This document shows positions 48,013 to 60,802 of a stretch of 64,000 nucleotides of DNA, in pieces. The notes under the pieces are model-generated. The model was not told the DNA's origin and did no database searches. It worked only from the letters and a program-made list of their open reading frames with translations. The position numbers were made by a program, and so were the translations under genes. Numbering within the stretch: position 1 is the first letter of the stretch; each line of letters begins with the position of its first letter. This DNA comes from Anadara kagoshimensis (Eukaryota > Mollusca > Bivalvia > Arcoida > Arcidae): positions 57,620,866 through 57,684,865 of the forward strand of contig CM037871.1 of NCBI GenBank assembly GCA_021292105.1, given 5' to 3'.

Positions 48013-48153
48013 AAGTTACATGGTTTGTAAGTGTCCGGTACGGAATGATACAGGGTCAGTAGAAAACATACCAGGTTTGGCTGACGCCTCACCCAGTATG
48101 TTTCTACTGACCCTGTATCATTCCGTACCGGACACTTACAAACCATGTAACTT
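48013..48153. repeat. Long near-perfect palindrome, about 60-bp arms
   Basis: AAGTTACATGGTTTGTAAGT on the left is matched by ACTTACAAACCATGTAACTT on the right, around an 18-base loop. A partial relative is near 48,508-48,535. Confidence 0.88.
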
Positions 48154-48786
48154 TTTTACCCTACCGATGACCCGGCGCTAATTTAAAAAAGTTTTTAAAA
48201 AAAGTTGCCGACGTCGGTGCAGTGAAATGAGTACAAAATAGTTATCTGACTGCAATAAAATACTACAGCAAAAATAAAACGGATACTAAAGTTAAGCATA
48301 CTAACGAAGTCTAGCAGTTTTCGTTGGCTTTCAATGTCTCAAAATGGTACTTTCATGAGTTTTAAATCACTATCTTCAGCAGAAGATCTGCAAACCTTTT
48401 TTACGGTCGCCATTTTTGTTTACGTTTACGTTAGAGACAGGGGACGTAACTCTAACCCACCCGGTATGAGCCTCACTGACCCAGTATTTTTGCACGTGCG
48501 CCTATGTACGGAATGATACTGGGTTGGTCATGTGATTCGATTTAGCCAATCACTTTCATAGATTTTAGTCAGAGGTAGGGTAATGTGAAATATTGTCCCG
48601 AGTTGACTCGACATTTGCATGAGCTTGCGAGGGCAACGCGCATTATGATTAGTTCGCTTTGCACGGCAAACATTAGTACATCACATGTTAATTTGTTGAA
48701 TAATCATTGGAGCACTACATTCTATTTTATGTAGAAATCATCTGTCTTTGACAACGCATAGCAGCGGTCCCCCGACATCCAAGTAT

Positions 48787-50340
48787 TATGAGGCGCCGTT
48801 TCTATATTTATTCACTATTTTCACATATCCATTAATCGAATTTTGCATACAGTGCATAAATTGATTTATGGATATCCATAAATCGATTTTTGCATATGCA
48901 AAAATAGTCAGTATTTTTACATATCCAAAAATCGATTTATGGATATGCAAAAATAGCCAGTATTTTAACATATCCAAAAAGCGATTTATGGATATCCAAA
49001 ATTAAATTTTGGAAATTCCAAAATACTGAATTCTCCCCATATATCAATCCCTAAGTGAATACTGTTGGTATATTGAATAATAAAAAAAATATTCATCCTC
49101 GCAAATAAAAATCATGTTTTTACAAAATGGATTATAAATGCGTTTTTTCATCGACTTTTGTTAAACATTTTAAGATTTTTTTGTTTCCTGTAGTGCCCAC
49201 GCGGTAAAATTTGCCTTGACACCAATTTGAATACGTTTATGTGCTGTTCTAGTATATTTGTCTGGATTTCGAGGTTCCCACTAAACTTAAATTTACGAAG
49301 CGTAAACTCGATTTCATCCAACAGTATTTTCTTTTAAAATATGAAAAAAAAGTCGAAATAACCGAGTTTTTGAAATTATTTACTTCAACCAACTTATGAC
49401 TTACAATAATTTCCGAAAAGAGAAACGGAATCACAAGAGATGTTGTTCCGGATACAGTCAATCGAGTTCTGAAAATTACACTCAAAAAAGTTCCCAGAGT
49501 TTTTTAAAATTGATCTATTTGACAAATCTGACGTTTTTAATGAGGCACATTAGGGGATATTAAAAGTACAAGTCCATGACGTCAATTCATGCAACAGAAC
49601 CCAGATTTATAACTTCCATTCTGGGAGGACATATTTGATTTTACGTCAGTTTCTCTTGACACCAATGCAACAGAAGTTAAGTTGGGGTGCCATATGGGGA
49701 AATAACAATTACAAATCGATTGTTTTGGTATTCATATTTTCCTGGTCATTAAACTTGGGATCACGTGATGTAACGTCATGAATATTCATAAGCACAAAGG
49801 GAACTAATTTATTGGTATGAACATGGCTGCTACAGAAAGTAATGGAAAGAACGAACACTTGGGATAGAATACAGCGGAGTAATATTAAACGCAATGAGAT
49901 GTTTTGAAAGTGAAGATCTCAACTGTAACCGTATTTTGATAGAGTTAAGACAATCACAACGATGTCTGTCTTTAATGCAACTGTTGACTTAGCTTTTCTG
50001 CGTACTTAAATTGACAATTTCCCGCGTAAATAGTACAACAGTCCCGCACTGTATATTTGGGGAGAAATCAGTTCGCACTCTCGATATATGGATATCCATA
50101 AATCGATTTTGCATATGTAAAAATACTGACTATTTTTGCATATGCAAAAATCGAATTATGGATATCCAAAATTCGATTTATGGATATCCATAAATCGATT
50201 TTTAAATATCAAAAAAATAGTGAGCATTTGTTACATATGTTAAATTCTATTTATGGATATCCATAAATGAATTATGGATATCCATAAATGAATTATGCAT
50301 ATGTAAAAATAGTGAATAAATATAGAAACGGCGCCTCATA
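48787..50340. mobile_element. Foldback element with palindromic tandem-repeat TIRs, 6-bp target duplication
   Basis: Both ends read TATGAGGCGCCGTTTCTATA inward, and the site is duplicated as AAGTAT (48,781-48,786 and 50,341-50,346). The inverted arms, about 240 bp each, are built from repeats of GGATATCC, ATCGAT and CATATG palindromes separated by T/A runs. The interior (about 1 kb) has no transposase frame. Confidence 0.85.
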
Positions 50341-51754
50341 AAGTATAGTCCCTCGCGTGACCCCCGCAAACAAAATAAAGTTACTTCCATTTGTCCAGGT
50401 GGCGCTGTTTATTGTGGTCGTCGGATACATGATGGCATCCGACGACGCGATTTCAAACACAAAGACAAAAAGTATTCCGTTAATAATTTAAATGAATTTC
50501 TCAGAGCCAGGAAAATTTATTGTGAGTTTGGATCTATAGAAATCGACCAAGTTAGCGTGCAAATATCGATATTTATTGCACGCTTACACCTCGGGGTTTA
50601 TCGTTTATATAATAGTTCTATATATTGACTATGAAAACAAAATCACCTAATGTATACAAATCATAAAAGTAGTATCAGGATTTACTATGACAACAAGAAC
50701 CACAAACATAACACTCCTAGTTTACGACACGATGACGTTATTTATTAAAGTTTGCAGATTGTCAAAATCGTAACACTATTGCTAATTTTGGCTATATCTT
50801 CGCATCAAATTACGCATTTGAAGTTTTATACCAAAAAATCTAGCATGGGTACATATGTTTTTTACTTTATATTTTCAGAAAATTTTAATTTTGAACTACA
50901 TTTTGTTAGTTTCTCAATAACATGTAGGACAAACTGTTAAACTTTTAAGAGTCTAAAAAAGCGATTTCCTATTTAGCCTATGTAAAAATTTCTAGTTGTT
51001 ACTTTTTTACGCTTTATATAGCTAAAGAAGCAAAAAGGGGACTCCTGTATTTGATTGCATCAAAAAGATTTACAAATATTAAAAAAAAATCAGAAACTTG
51101 TAGGATAGTACCCATTTGTACCATTTGGCCTTAAGCATTCCCCCTTAATTATTTATGTAAAATTCACCTCTTAGAGAAATAAAAAAAATTAAGATCATCA
51201 TCGCCACCATTATCACTTTTTATTTATTTATTTATTTATTTATTTATAGTTTATTCAGCGGGCTAACAAAATAGAGCTGGTAGGGGCAGCAGCAGTGCCA
51301 CCGCCATCAACATAAGCAAAGAAAAGTCATTCAAATGACCATTGTTGGAGTAACGGCTCCTTATCGACGCTCTGATTATAATCTTATCTCTCGCTTTTAC
51401 TTTCAACGTAGATAATTCATTTATAGCAATACGGATACTCCTCTTTTTTACTTCAATCTGTGACTTTAATAAAGTTTTCAAATGAAATAATTATTGGTTT
51501 GTATTTATTTCAACTTATATTACCGAAATACTGACAGGATGTCAAATAACACAAAGTCGGAAGAAAATTGAAAAAGTCGCAAATGGCGCGAGACCTTCTC
51601 ACATAGTACCTGTTAAATTATAATCAAGCGTGCTAGAGAGGAAAATCTGGTAAAATGTAGCAGATACAAGCCGGCGATTCCATGGAAAATGTTATTGATA
51701 CAGAAAAGTAATTTGTACGAATCTGTAACAAAGTGTAACAGGTAGGAGACAAAA

Positions 51755-52075
51755 GGTAAATGTAGTCGGACTGGAGATCGAACCCTAGACCTCTTGCACT
51801 ATAGGCGAGTGCTCTACCACTGAGCTACACAGACCGCTACAACCACCCCACCCCCTGTTATTGTGAGTTTCCCACGGTCCCGGGCGGGAAATCTCACCAA
51901 ATCCCCTAGGATGGACTTTATATGGCCACCTCATTGCTAGTCCATCACGTCCTAGGACCACGCTGGCCACCAAACTGTAACAGGAAGAGAAATATGCAGG
52001 ATCTGACCGGAGATCGAACCCTGAACCTCTCTCGCTATAGGCGCGTTTACCACTGAGCTACCAAGACCGCTACAA
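51755..52075 (-). mobile_element. Doubled tRNA-headed SINE
   Basis: Two tRNA-like heads in the same direction: GGAGATCGAACCCTAGACCT with ACCACTGAGCTACACAGACC, and GGAGATCGAACCCTGAACCT with ACCACTGAGCTACCAAGACC, about 240 bp apart, with a body between. Confidence 0.7.
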
Positions 52076-52427
52076 AAGAAACTGGAAGCAAAATAAGCCA
52101 ACAAAATATTAAGTGTTTATTATTCTGTAAACCATTTTAACTTTCTCGATACGGAAATTGGATGAATATTTGGTATCAATAAAACCATTTTCGGAAACAA
52201 ATTTACGACCATTAACTTTCACGATTATTTTGTCCTCGCGAAACTTATATGCACGCTAATAAATGTTCGTTTACAGTAGGGTACATGGTTAGACTGAAAC
52301 TCTCGACCTTGAACTGGTATATATGATATATTGATAGAAGATAACTTAATCTTTATTTGTCTTGATCATATCTTCTATAAGCTTATTTTTTTAAAGGAAC
52401 TACATAATAATGCTCATTTGAAAACAT

Positions 52428-52655
52428 AACAGTTCATGTCCGAATCACAATTCTAAAAGTAAAGTAGAAACTTAGAATACTAGTTAATGACGTTAAACAC
52501 AAGGAATCTTCCCCAAGGAAGTGAGACCAGGTGTTCCGGAAGGGTAAACATTTACTGTCTAGCTAGCTACTTCGCGACGTGTGAAATCAAAATTGAGAAC
52601 GAAAGGCACATGGAAGCATAGGGCGTCATATATACATTCAGAGTCATCAAAGCCT
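52428..52655 (-). repeat. R1 copy
   Basis: Reverse R1: CATGTCCGAATCACAATTCT, GAAGTGAGACCAGGTGTTCC, CTAGCTAGCTACTTCGCGAC. Confidence 0.7.
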
Positions 52656-52675
52656 ATCAACTGTGAATCAAATCA

Positions 52676-52926
<251 letters not shown>

Positions 52927-52959
52927 TCTACATTCGCGAATTTCAGTGTAATACTTTTC

Positions 52960-53275
52960 CCTGTAGATATATTGAATGGAGTTTTACGTCCAGGCAAGAT
53001 ATTTTACTTATATCGAGACGTCACTAACTATAGGTGACGTGTCAGAATTAATTTTACATTCGCTATGCGCTTAGGGAAATGTGCACACGGGACCTCGTTT
53101 ATTTTAAGTTCTCATCCGAAAGAGCCGTGACTTTCATTTCGTAATGCCGAGTACTTGGCGAAAGAACAGTCACTACCTACTTTCGAGTCTTGGGTCAGAC
53201 CCAATCGGGGTTCGAACCAAGACCTCCCACTTACGGGGCGAGCACTCTACCAACTGAGCTACCGCAGAGGTCTAT
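52960..53275 (-). mobile_element. tRNA-headed SINE, 14-kb family
   Basis: Reverse copy with GGCAAGATATTTTACTTATA and TCGGGGTTCGAACCAAGACC; a fragment of another copy follows at 53,300-53,430. Confidence 0.75.
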
Positions 53276-54074
53276 GTGCAGGGTAGGTTTTAGGGTGTCA
53301 CGTCTGTCGTGACACAGGACATCGGTTTTTAAGGTCTCTTGGCGAAAGAACTTCAAGTCTTGGTCAGAACCGAACTAGGTTTGTTACCACGACCTCCATG
53401 ACCACATACGAAGTGAGCACTTAGTGGTCTTTACTTAATACATTTATTGTATCATTGTCATATATACCTTTGTAGGTGGTGTATCAAAAGCAAATATGTA
53501 TAAACCTGGCATCATACTTAACAAAAATATAAACAAAAGAAACTCGAGAGCCAAATACCCCCGTTCCCAACATTTAATGTTTTTTCCACAACCTTGACCT
53601 TTCCTATATGACCTTGGTTCAAGGTTATGCGCACTTCTGGACGATTATTCATGTGAAGATTTATGACAGTATTCCAAAGCGGCTATGAGATATGGCCCGG
53701 ACACGATTTATTAGTATCTTCTATCTCCTATAGGGGTTGCCATGTTAGTCTCAGTTGTAATACAAACAAGTACTTTATTTTGTACCAAACTTTACATCAA
53801 CGGTTTGTATTGCAAGTTCACCTTTTAAACAAATAGTCGGCTTAGAGTGGTGGCTTGGTGATGACTTAGCACATCTAAATAAGTTTGGAAGGCTAGTGTA
53901 CTTATATTGACTTAGCTCTTCCACTGTAAAAAGAAATTTGCTTAAGCATTTGATGCAAACACATGTTTGGATCTTTTAAAGTATTTTGTTAACAATATTG
54001 TCTACATAAATCAGGATTTCGGCATGTCATGTGTCATACCTAATTCAATTTACTTTATCAAACAGGAAAATAGC

Positions 54075-54295
54075 CCCATGTTAAAAAACCAATCCCAAAA
54101 CAAATGTGAAAACTTTGAAAACTAGCAAATTAAACATGTGATCTTCGTCCAGGAAAGTGTGTCCATGTGATACGGAAGGGTAAGAACCTTATGTCGTCTA
54201 GCAACCAACACCTGTCAGGTGTGAAATCAAAACTGAGAATAAAGGGAACACCGAATCATGAGCCGTGAAATATATCCAAGATAATAAGGTGTTAA
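54075..54295 (-). repeat. R1 copy 0.5 kb before the 39-bp minisatellite
   Basis: Reverse R1: AATCCCAAAACAAATGTGAA through GTGTGAAATCAAAACTGAGA. It lies in opposite orientation to the adjacent array. Confidence 0.65.
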
Positions 54296-54728
54296 TATTT
54301 TTTCATAAAGACCTTTGTTGTTAGGCAACCTGTTACGAAGGCTGACCAGCATGCCAGATTTTTTGATTCCATAAATATCAAACCATCTTTTACAGAGTTA
54401 TTGCCCCTAAAATATAACATTTTTGCAAACTTTCCTGGTTTTGTGGCTATTTACTTAAAACGTATTAATGTGATATAAAAGCAATACATTGCAAAAATAA
54501 TAAATGTGACATGCTAACTAGCAATGTTTGTATATACAATATAATGTTTCACAGAGGAGTTGGTTCCCAGGAATATAATTTTTGCCAAATTGTTATAAAT
54601 AGATAAAAACAACAAGTTGTAAAAATAATCAACATGCTAATATTTTACTCTTAGCAAATGTTGTATACGAAGGTGTTGTAAATATAACCATTGACCTGTC
54701 TAGAAATGGCGTTTATAGTGCTATAACT

Positions 54729-54806
54729 GCCATTGCCGTGCAAAGCAAACAAATCATAATTCGCTAACGCGCATTATTCAGTTTGCTTTGCACGGCAATG
54801 GTAGTT
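54729..54806. repeat. Inverted repeat, 26-bp arms (MITE-like)
   Basis: AACTGCCATTGCCGTGCAAA and its complement flank a 26-base loop. A related arm occurs at 20,370-20,440. The right arm abuts the start of the 39-bp minisatellite. Confidence 0.75.
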
Positions 54807-54810
54807 ATTG

Positions 54811-57052
54811 ACATGGATTGGTATTTTTCTTTTTTAATTGTGATTTAGACATAGATCGGTATGTTTGCTTTTTGGATTTTGATTTGGATATGGATTGGTT
54901 TATTTGCTTTTTGGATTGTGAGTTGGACATGGATTTGTATGTTTGCTTGTTGGATTATGATTTCGATATGGAATAATATGTTTGTTTTTGATAACTTTGC
55001 TTTGAGATTGTGAGTTAGACATGCATTGGTTTGTTTGTTTTTTTGGATTGTGAATTGGACGTGGATTGGTATGTTTGGTTTTTTTGGGGTTGAAATTTGG
55101 ACCTGGATTGGTTTGTTTGCTTTTTGGATTGTGAGTTGGACATAGATTGGTATGTTTCCTTTTTGGATTGTGATTTAGAAATAGTGTTGTGAGTTAGACA
55201 TGTATTGGTATGTTTCGTTTTTAGATTGTCAATTAGACATGGATTGTTATGTTTGCTTTTTGGATAGTGATTTAGAAATAGATTGGTATGTTTGTTTTTT
55301 GGATTGTGATTTAGACATGGATTGCTATGTTTTCTTTTTGGATTGTGATTTAGACATAGATGATGTGTTTCCTTTTTGGATTGTGATTTAGACATGGATT
55401 GGTATGTTTTTTTTTTTTTTTTGGATTGTGAGTTAGACATGGATTGGTATGTTTTGTTTTTGGATTGTCAATTAGACATGGATTGTTATGTTTGCTTTTT
55501 GGATAGTGATTTAGACATGGATTGGTATGTTTGTTTTTGGATTGTGAGTTAGACATGGATTGGTATGTTTCGTTTTTAGATTGTCAATTAGACATGGATT
55601 GTTATGTTTGCTTTTTGGATAGTGATTTAGAAATAGATTGGTATGTTTGTTTTTTTGGATTGTGATTTAGACATGGATTGCTATGTTTTCTTTTTGGATT
55701 GTGATTTAGACATAGATGGTGTGTTTCCTTTTTGGATTGTGATTTAGACATGGATTGGTATGTTTGGTTTTTTTGGATTGTGAGTTAGACATGGATTGGT
55801 ATGTTTTGTTTTTGGATTGTCAATTAGACATGGATTGTTATGTTTGCTTTTTGGATAGTGATTTAGACATGGATTGGTATGTTTGTTTTTTGGATTGTGA
55901 GTTAGACATGGATTGGTATGTTTCGTTTTTAGATTGTCAATTAGACATGGATTGTTATGTTTGCTTTTTGGATAGTGATTTAGACATAGATTGGTATGTT
56001 TGTTTTTTGGATTGTCAATTAGACATGGATTGTTATGTTTGCTTTTTGGATAGTGATTTAGACATGGATTGGTATGTTTGTTTTTTGGATTGTGAGTTAG
56101 ACATGGATTGGTATGTTTCGTTTTTAGATTGTCAATTAGACATGGATTGGTATGTTTGCCTTTTGGATTATGATTTTGACATGGATTGGTATGTTTGTTT
56201 TTAAAAACTTTGCTTTGGGATTATGTTTTCGACATTGAATGGTATGTTTGTTTTATATATCTTTCCTTTAGGATTGTGAGTTGGACATGGATTGGTATGT
56301 TTTCTTTTTGGATTGTGATTTTAACATGGATTACTTTTTTGGCTTTTTGGATTGTGATTTGGATATGGATTGGTATGTTTGCTTTTTAGATTGAGGTTTG
56401 GAAATGGATTGTTTGGTTTGCTTCTTGGGTTGTAATTTGGACATGGATTGGTATGTTTGGTTTTGGATTGAGGTTTAAACGTGGATTGGTTTGTTTGTTT
56501 TTTGGATTGTAATTTGGACATAAATTGGTATGTTTGCTTTTTGGATTGTGATTTGGACGTGGATGGTTTGTTTGCTTTTTGGATTGATATTTGGACATGA
56601 GTTGGTATGTTTGCTTTTTGAATTGTGAATTGGACATGGAGTGGTATGTTTGCTTTTTGGATTCAGGTTTGGACATGGATTGTTTTGTTTGCTGTTTGGA
56701 TTGTGATTTGAACAAGGATTGGTATGTTTGCTTTGTGGTTTGAGATATGGACATGAGTTGGTATGTTTGCTTTTTGGATTGTAAAATTGGCATGGATTGG
56801 TATGTTTGCTTTTTGGAAATAGGTTTGGACATGGGTTGTTTTTTGTTTTTTGGTTTGTGATTTAGACATGGATTTGTATGTTTGCTTTTAGGATTGAGGT
56901 TTGGACATGAATTAGTTTGTTTGCTTTTTGGATTGAGGTTTGGAAATGAATTGGTTTGTTTGCTTTTTGCATTGTAATATGGACAGAAATTGATATGTTT
57001 GCTTTTTGGATTGAAATTAGGCCATGGATTGGTTTGATTTTTTTTTCTTTTC

Positions 57053-57083
<31 letters not shown>

Positions 57084-57321
57084 GATTGTGCTTTCGACAT
57101 GGATTGGTATGTTATTTTTATTACTTTGCTTAAGGGTTGTGATTTGGACATGAATTAGTATGTTTGTTTTTTTGAATTGTGATTTGATCAAGGATTGGTA
57201 TGTTTGCTTTTTAGTTTGAGATTTGGACATGGGTTGGTATGTTTGCTTTTTGGATTGTAATTTAGACATAGATTGGTATGTTTTTATTTATTTTTTTTTT
57301 TTTTTTTGGATTGTGATTTAG
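54811..57321. repeat. 39-bp minisatellite, roughly 60 units, with higher-order repeats
   Basis: The unit is TTTTTGGATTGTGATTTAGA plus CATGGATTGGTATGTTTGC. As 39 is a multiple of three, both strands show long 13-residue repeat frames, which are not genes. A block of about nine units recurs at about 358-bp spacing (near 55,191, 55,549 and 55,899). The array is cut at 57,321 by the foldback element and resumes at 62,164. Confidence 0.92.
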
Positions 57322-57650
57322 TACGGAAGCGTATTAGGGCCACGTCATTTTTTTTTAAATTTTGATATGTCGACTTAGTTTCTCGATAAATCGACTTAGT
57401 ATCTCGATAAATCGACTTAATATCTCGATAAATCGACTTAGTATCTCGATTAATCGACTTAACTATGTCGATAAATCGACTTATTATCTCGATAAATCGA
57501 CTTAGTATCTCGATAAATCGACATAGGATCTCGATTAATCGACTTAACTATCTCGATAAATCGACTTAACAATCTCGATAAATCGACTTAACTATGTCGA
57601 TAAATCGACTTAGTATCTCGATAAATCGACTTAACTCTCTCGATAAATCG
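57322..57650 (+). repeat. Left satellite-like TIR of the 4.84-kb foldback element
   Basis: About 13 units of a roughly 21-bp repeat centred on TCGATAAATCGA, itself a palindrome. Variants (CTATG, GATTAATC) occur in the same order as in the right arm. Confidence 0.88.
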
Positions 57651-59215
57651 TAATTATGAAATCAATTAAGAAGTGTGATAAGTAATTATTTGTACGGTAT
57701 ATTAAATATGCATGTATCCTTTTTTTTATTTTCATGCGCCCGGAGTACATTTGAATACCACTGTTTGTCCGTCTGTCCGTCCGTCAGGACGTCTGTCCGC
57801 GGACAATTTCGTTTCCGCACAGTAACTAGAGTTACTATACACCAAATGAATTCATATTTGGTATGCAAGTATATAATAATGAAATACAGGTCAAGTTCAA
57901 ATTGGCTACATTCCACTCATTTCTTGTATAATAATGTCACTTTTAAAGGCAAATTTCATGTAAAAATTTGATTTCGCGCCATAACTTAGTAACAATTGAC
58001 CAATTGAATTCATTTTTGGTAAACAAGTATCTTATATTGAATCACAGGTCAAGTTCGAATTTGGCCACAATCCAGTACTTTCTTGCAAAGTTATATGCCA
58101 TTTAAAAGCAATTTCCGTGTACAAATTTGCTTTCCGCACAATAACATTACTAACAATTTGTCAGTTGAATTCATATTTGGCATGCGAGCATATGCATGCC
58201 ATATCAATCCACTTCTCAGACCACAAACTTATTTATTTCGAATTGTTCAGCTCGCTGTGTCCTTTCAAAAATTAATGTTGGTACAATTTAAAACTTTTTC
58301 CAACCTACTTCAGTATCCTGGAGAAATCTTTTAACGCAATTCTTAACATCATTTAATTACTAAAACATGATATATCCTTAATATACTAGCAAACCATTTA
58401 ACCTTTGGGCGTATATTATCCCGCTTCAGCAGTGCTCTTGTTCGCTAATGGATTTAAGGTGGTGAAAATGTTCGAGAAAAACAGCTCTAAAGTTTAGATT
58501 TGAGAAAGGTAACGGACACACTAAAGCAAAATTGGGTACCTGTAGTTATATAAATATTGTACCTTAGTTAAATTACACTTATGTAGGGAGAAGCTTATTT
58601 ATTCTTGTCTCAAAGAAATAACTTCTGAAAAAAGTAAGTATTGCATTACTGATTTAACTGTTGCATAAATATATCAAAGGTATGAGCATGAAAGCTATTC
58701 AAGATCTTAAGACGCAAGAGCATTAGCAAGCTGAAGTCTATATATTTGGAGTGATTTGGGTAGAAAACCCTACATAGATATAAAACTTGAAATCACCAGT
58801 TACCCATGCGTATTCATGAATAATTGTGGATGTTAGAGTGCTGACAAGCTGTGTCCAATCAGATTCCTTAAACCTCATAAATTATGTGCATAATTATTGG
58901 ACCTGCCTGCAAATCGGGAGGATTCTTCCTTTAACTTATCCTATCCTACCTACAAAGTTTTGTGAAATTCTGTGCATTAATGCAGATGCTAGAGGTATAA
59001 AAAGCTATGTCCAATTAGATTTATCAAATCTCATTAATTATGCACATGATTATTGGAACCCACCTTCAAATCGATAGAGTTCTTCACCTACAGAAACACA
59101 ACCTGTCTAAGTTGCGTGAAATACCGTGCAAAAATGCGGGTGCTAGAGCGCTCACAAAGAAAAATTTACAAATGAGGCAAGACACACGTCGGACAGAAGT
59201 TTATCACGACATTAA

Positions 59216-60802
59216 GGCCTGGTCACACAGCGCTTTGCGGCTTAATCACTGCCATAACCCGTCAAAATTGGTCTCCCGTGAAGCAGACGTTGTTGTTCGC
59301 GTTGATGTCGAGTTTTAAGACGAGCTACAGTCGATTTACAGACGTGACAGGATGCGATGAAACATCTGAACGGCGTCGGACGTGGCAAAAAGTTTTGAAA
59401 TGTTCAAAACTTTATTTCGCGGACAACCACGGACGGCACACGTGGTAAAGACGTGCAGCACACGTGATAATCCGTGTTCCGGCAGTGATTTAAACTTGGG
59501 GAGACGCGGTAAAACGCAAAAGTTTAGCGGTCTGTCACGGGCAAAGCACGATCATCGGACGCGTGATACGCGTTGGTATCACGGGAAGTAGCTTGTGTTT
59601 AGCGGCTTATCACTAAGAAATGAATTTTTCCGCGTACATATCACTACTAAAGCCCGTTAAACGACATCTGGAACAAGTTCTAAATACGATTGATCACTGC
59701 CTAATTTCTAAGTCTAGATGTCAAGGGGTGAACATGAACCCTCAACACCGTGATGTCCTCATCTTCATGCTCCAGCACCAACAACAACTGATACAGGTCC
59801 AACATATCCTTGCTGAGAGAAGGAGAAGGAAGAGGAGAAGGGTGGTACGGAACATCTATGTACGTGACTGGATTGCGAGGAGACCTCAGCTGGGGCTTTA
59901 CGTCCATATCATGGTCGAGCTGCGTAACGAAGATCCAAAAGCCTTTCAGAACTTTATGAGGATACCTCCTGCGATGTACGACGAAATTGTGCAGAGACTG
60001 ACACCAGCCCTTACCAAAGAGACCACCAACTGGAGAGCAACCCTTGAACAAGGCCTGAAGATTGCTATCGCCCTGAGGCACCTTGCTTCTGGCTCCAAGT
60101 ACCGTAAGATACAATATGCCTGGAGGCTCCCCCACAACGCCATAAGTCTTGTAGTGCGTGGGGAAACATATTGCGTGTAAAGCTGCTGCCAACACTGGGT
60201 CCGACTACTTCAACTAAAAAGGGTTCTTCAGAGTTATCTTAATAGCAGTCGTGTCTTCGGACTACAAGTTCCTGTGGATAGACGAAACGGCAAGAGGTCC
60301 TCCTCTGATACCCGCATCTACAATAATTTAAAAAGCGAGGTCAAGGAGGGTCTGCAGAACAATGACATCGCCGGCTTCTCACAGCCAGATCCTCTACCAG
60401 GTGACACACAGGATGTACCCTAATTCCTTGTAGATGACAATGTCTTCGGACTCCATGACCTACATGATGAAACCCTACGCTAATATGGACATGACAAGGG
60501 AGCAAAGGATATTTAACTATCGACTGTCGTGGGCCAAACGGGTAGTTGAAAATTCGTTCGGGATCCTTGCCAACAGATTTCAAGTTCTCCTGACTACCAT
60601 GATGTATGAAGCTGACTCTGTCAGGCTGCTGGTCAACGCATGCGTACTCCTTCACAACCTGATGAGAACACGTTACCCGGTGATGCAGAACAGGCTTGTG
60701 GACTTCGGGCGTCTAGATGGAGAACTGGTGCTTGGTGTTTGGCGTGAAGACATGAAACGAGATCTGATAGAGTACCAGAATCCAACAGAGATGTCAGGCT
60801 AG
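59216..60802 (+). mobile_element. PIF/Harbinger-like transposon remnant, left end plus transposase
   Basis: GGCCTGGTCACACAGCGCTT at 59,216, preceded by TAA, resembles a Harbinger TIR. I could not find the inverted partner near 61,300, so the right end is lost or diverged. G+C content rises here compared with the surrounding DNA. It is nested inside the foldback element. Confidence 0.6.
59620..60802 (+). pseudogene. HARBI1-like Harbinger transposase, disrupted
   Basis: The first frame (59,620-60,180) encodes a basic region with QVQHILAERRRRKRRR and then FMRIPPAMYDEIVQRL and KIAIALRHLASGSKYRKIQY, the typical N-terminal half. After a frameshift near 60,175 come DYFN, a stop, and KGFFRVILIAVVSSDYKFLW; a second shift and another stop follow around VDDNVFGLHDL. 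The last frame (to 60,802) has RIFNYRLSWAKRVVENSFGI, the C-terminal catalytic glutamate block. At least two stops and two or three frameshifts make it inactive. It is annotated as broken, not reconstructed. Confidence 0.85.

Noticed and set aside
48787-50340. CRISPR-like array from regularly spaced repeats
   Set aside because: Eukaryotic context, palindromic units without unique spacers, inverted arrangement and target duplication show a foldback element.
50752-50940. Small secreted protein with signal-peptide-like start
   Set aside because: AT-rich frame, no splice or promoter context, composition as expected by chance in this DNA.
55755-57269. Several 65-150 codon frames on both strands with 13-residue repeats
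   Set aside because: By-product of the 39-bp minisatellite. Frames exist on both strands and end wherever unit length slips.
57356-57650. Origin of replication or regulatory iterons
   Set aside because: The repeats are the terminal inverted repeats of an inserted element, mirrored at 61,785-62,163.
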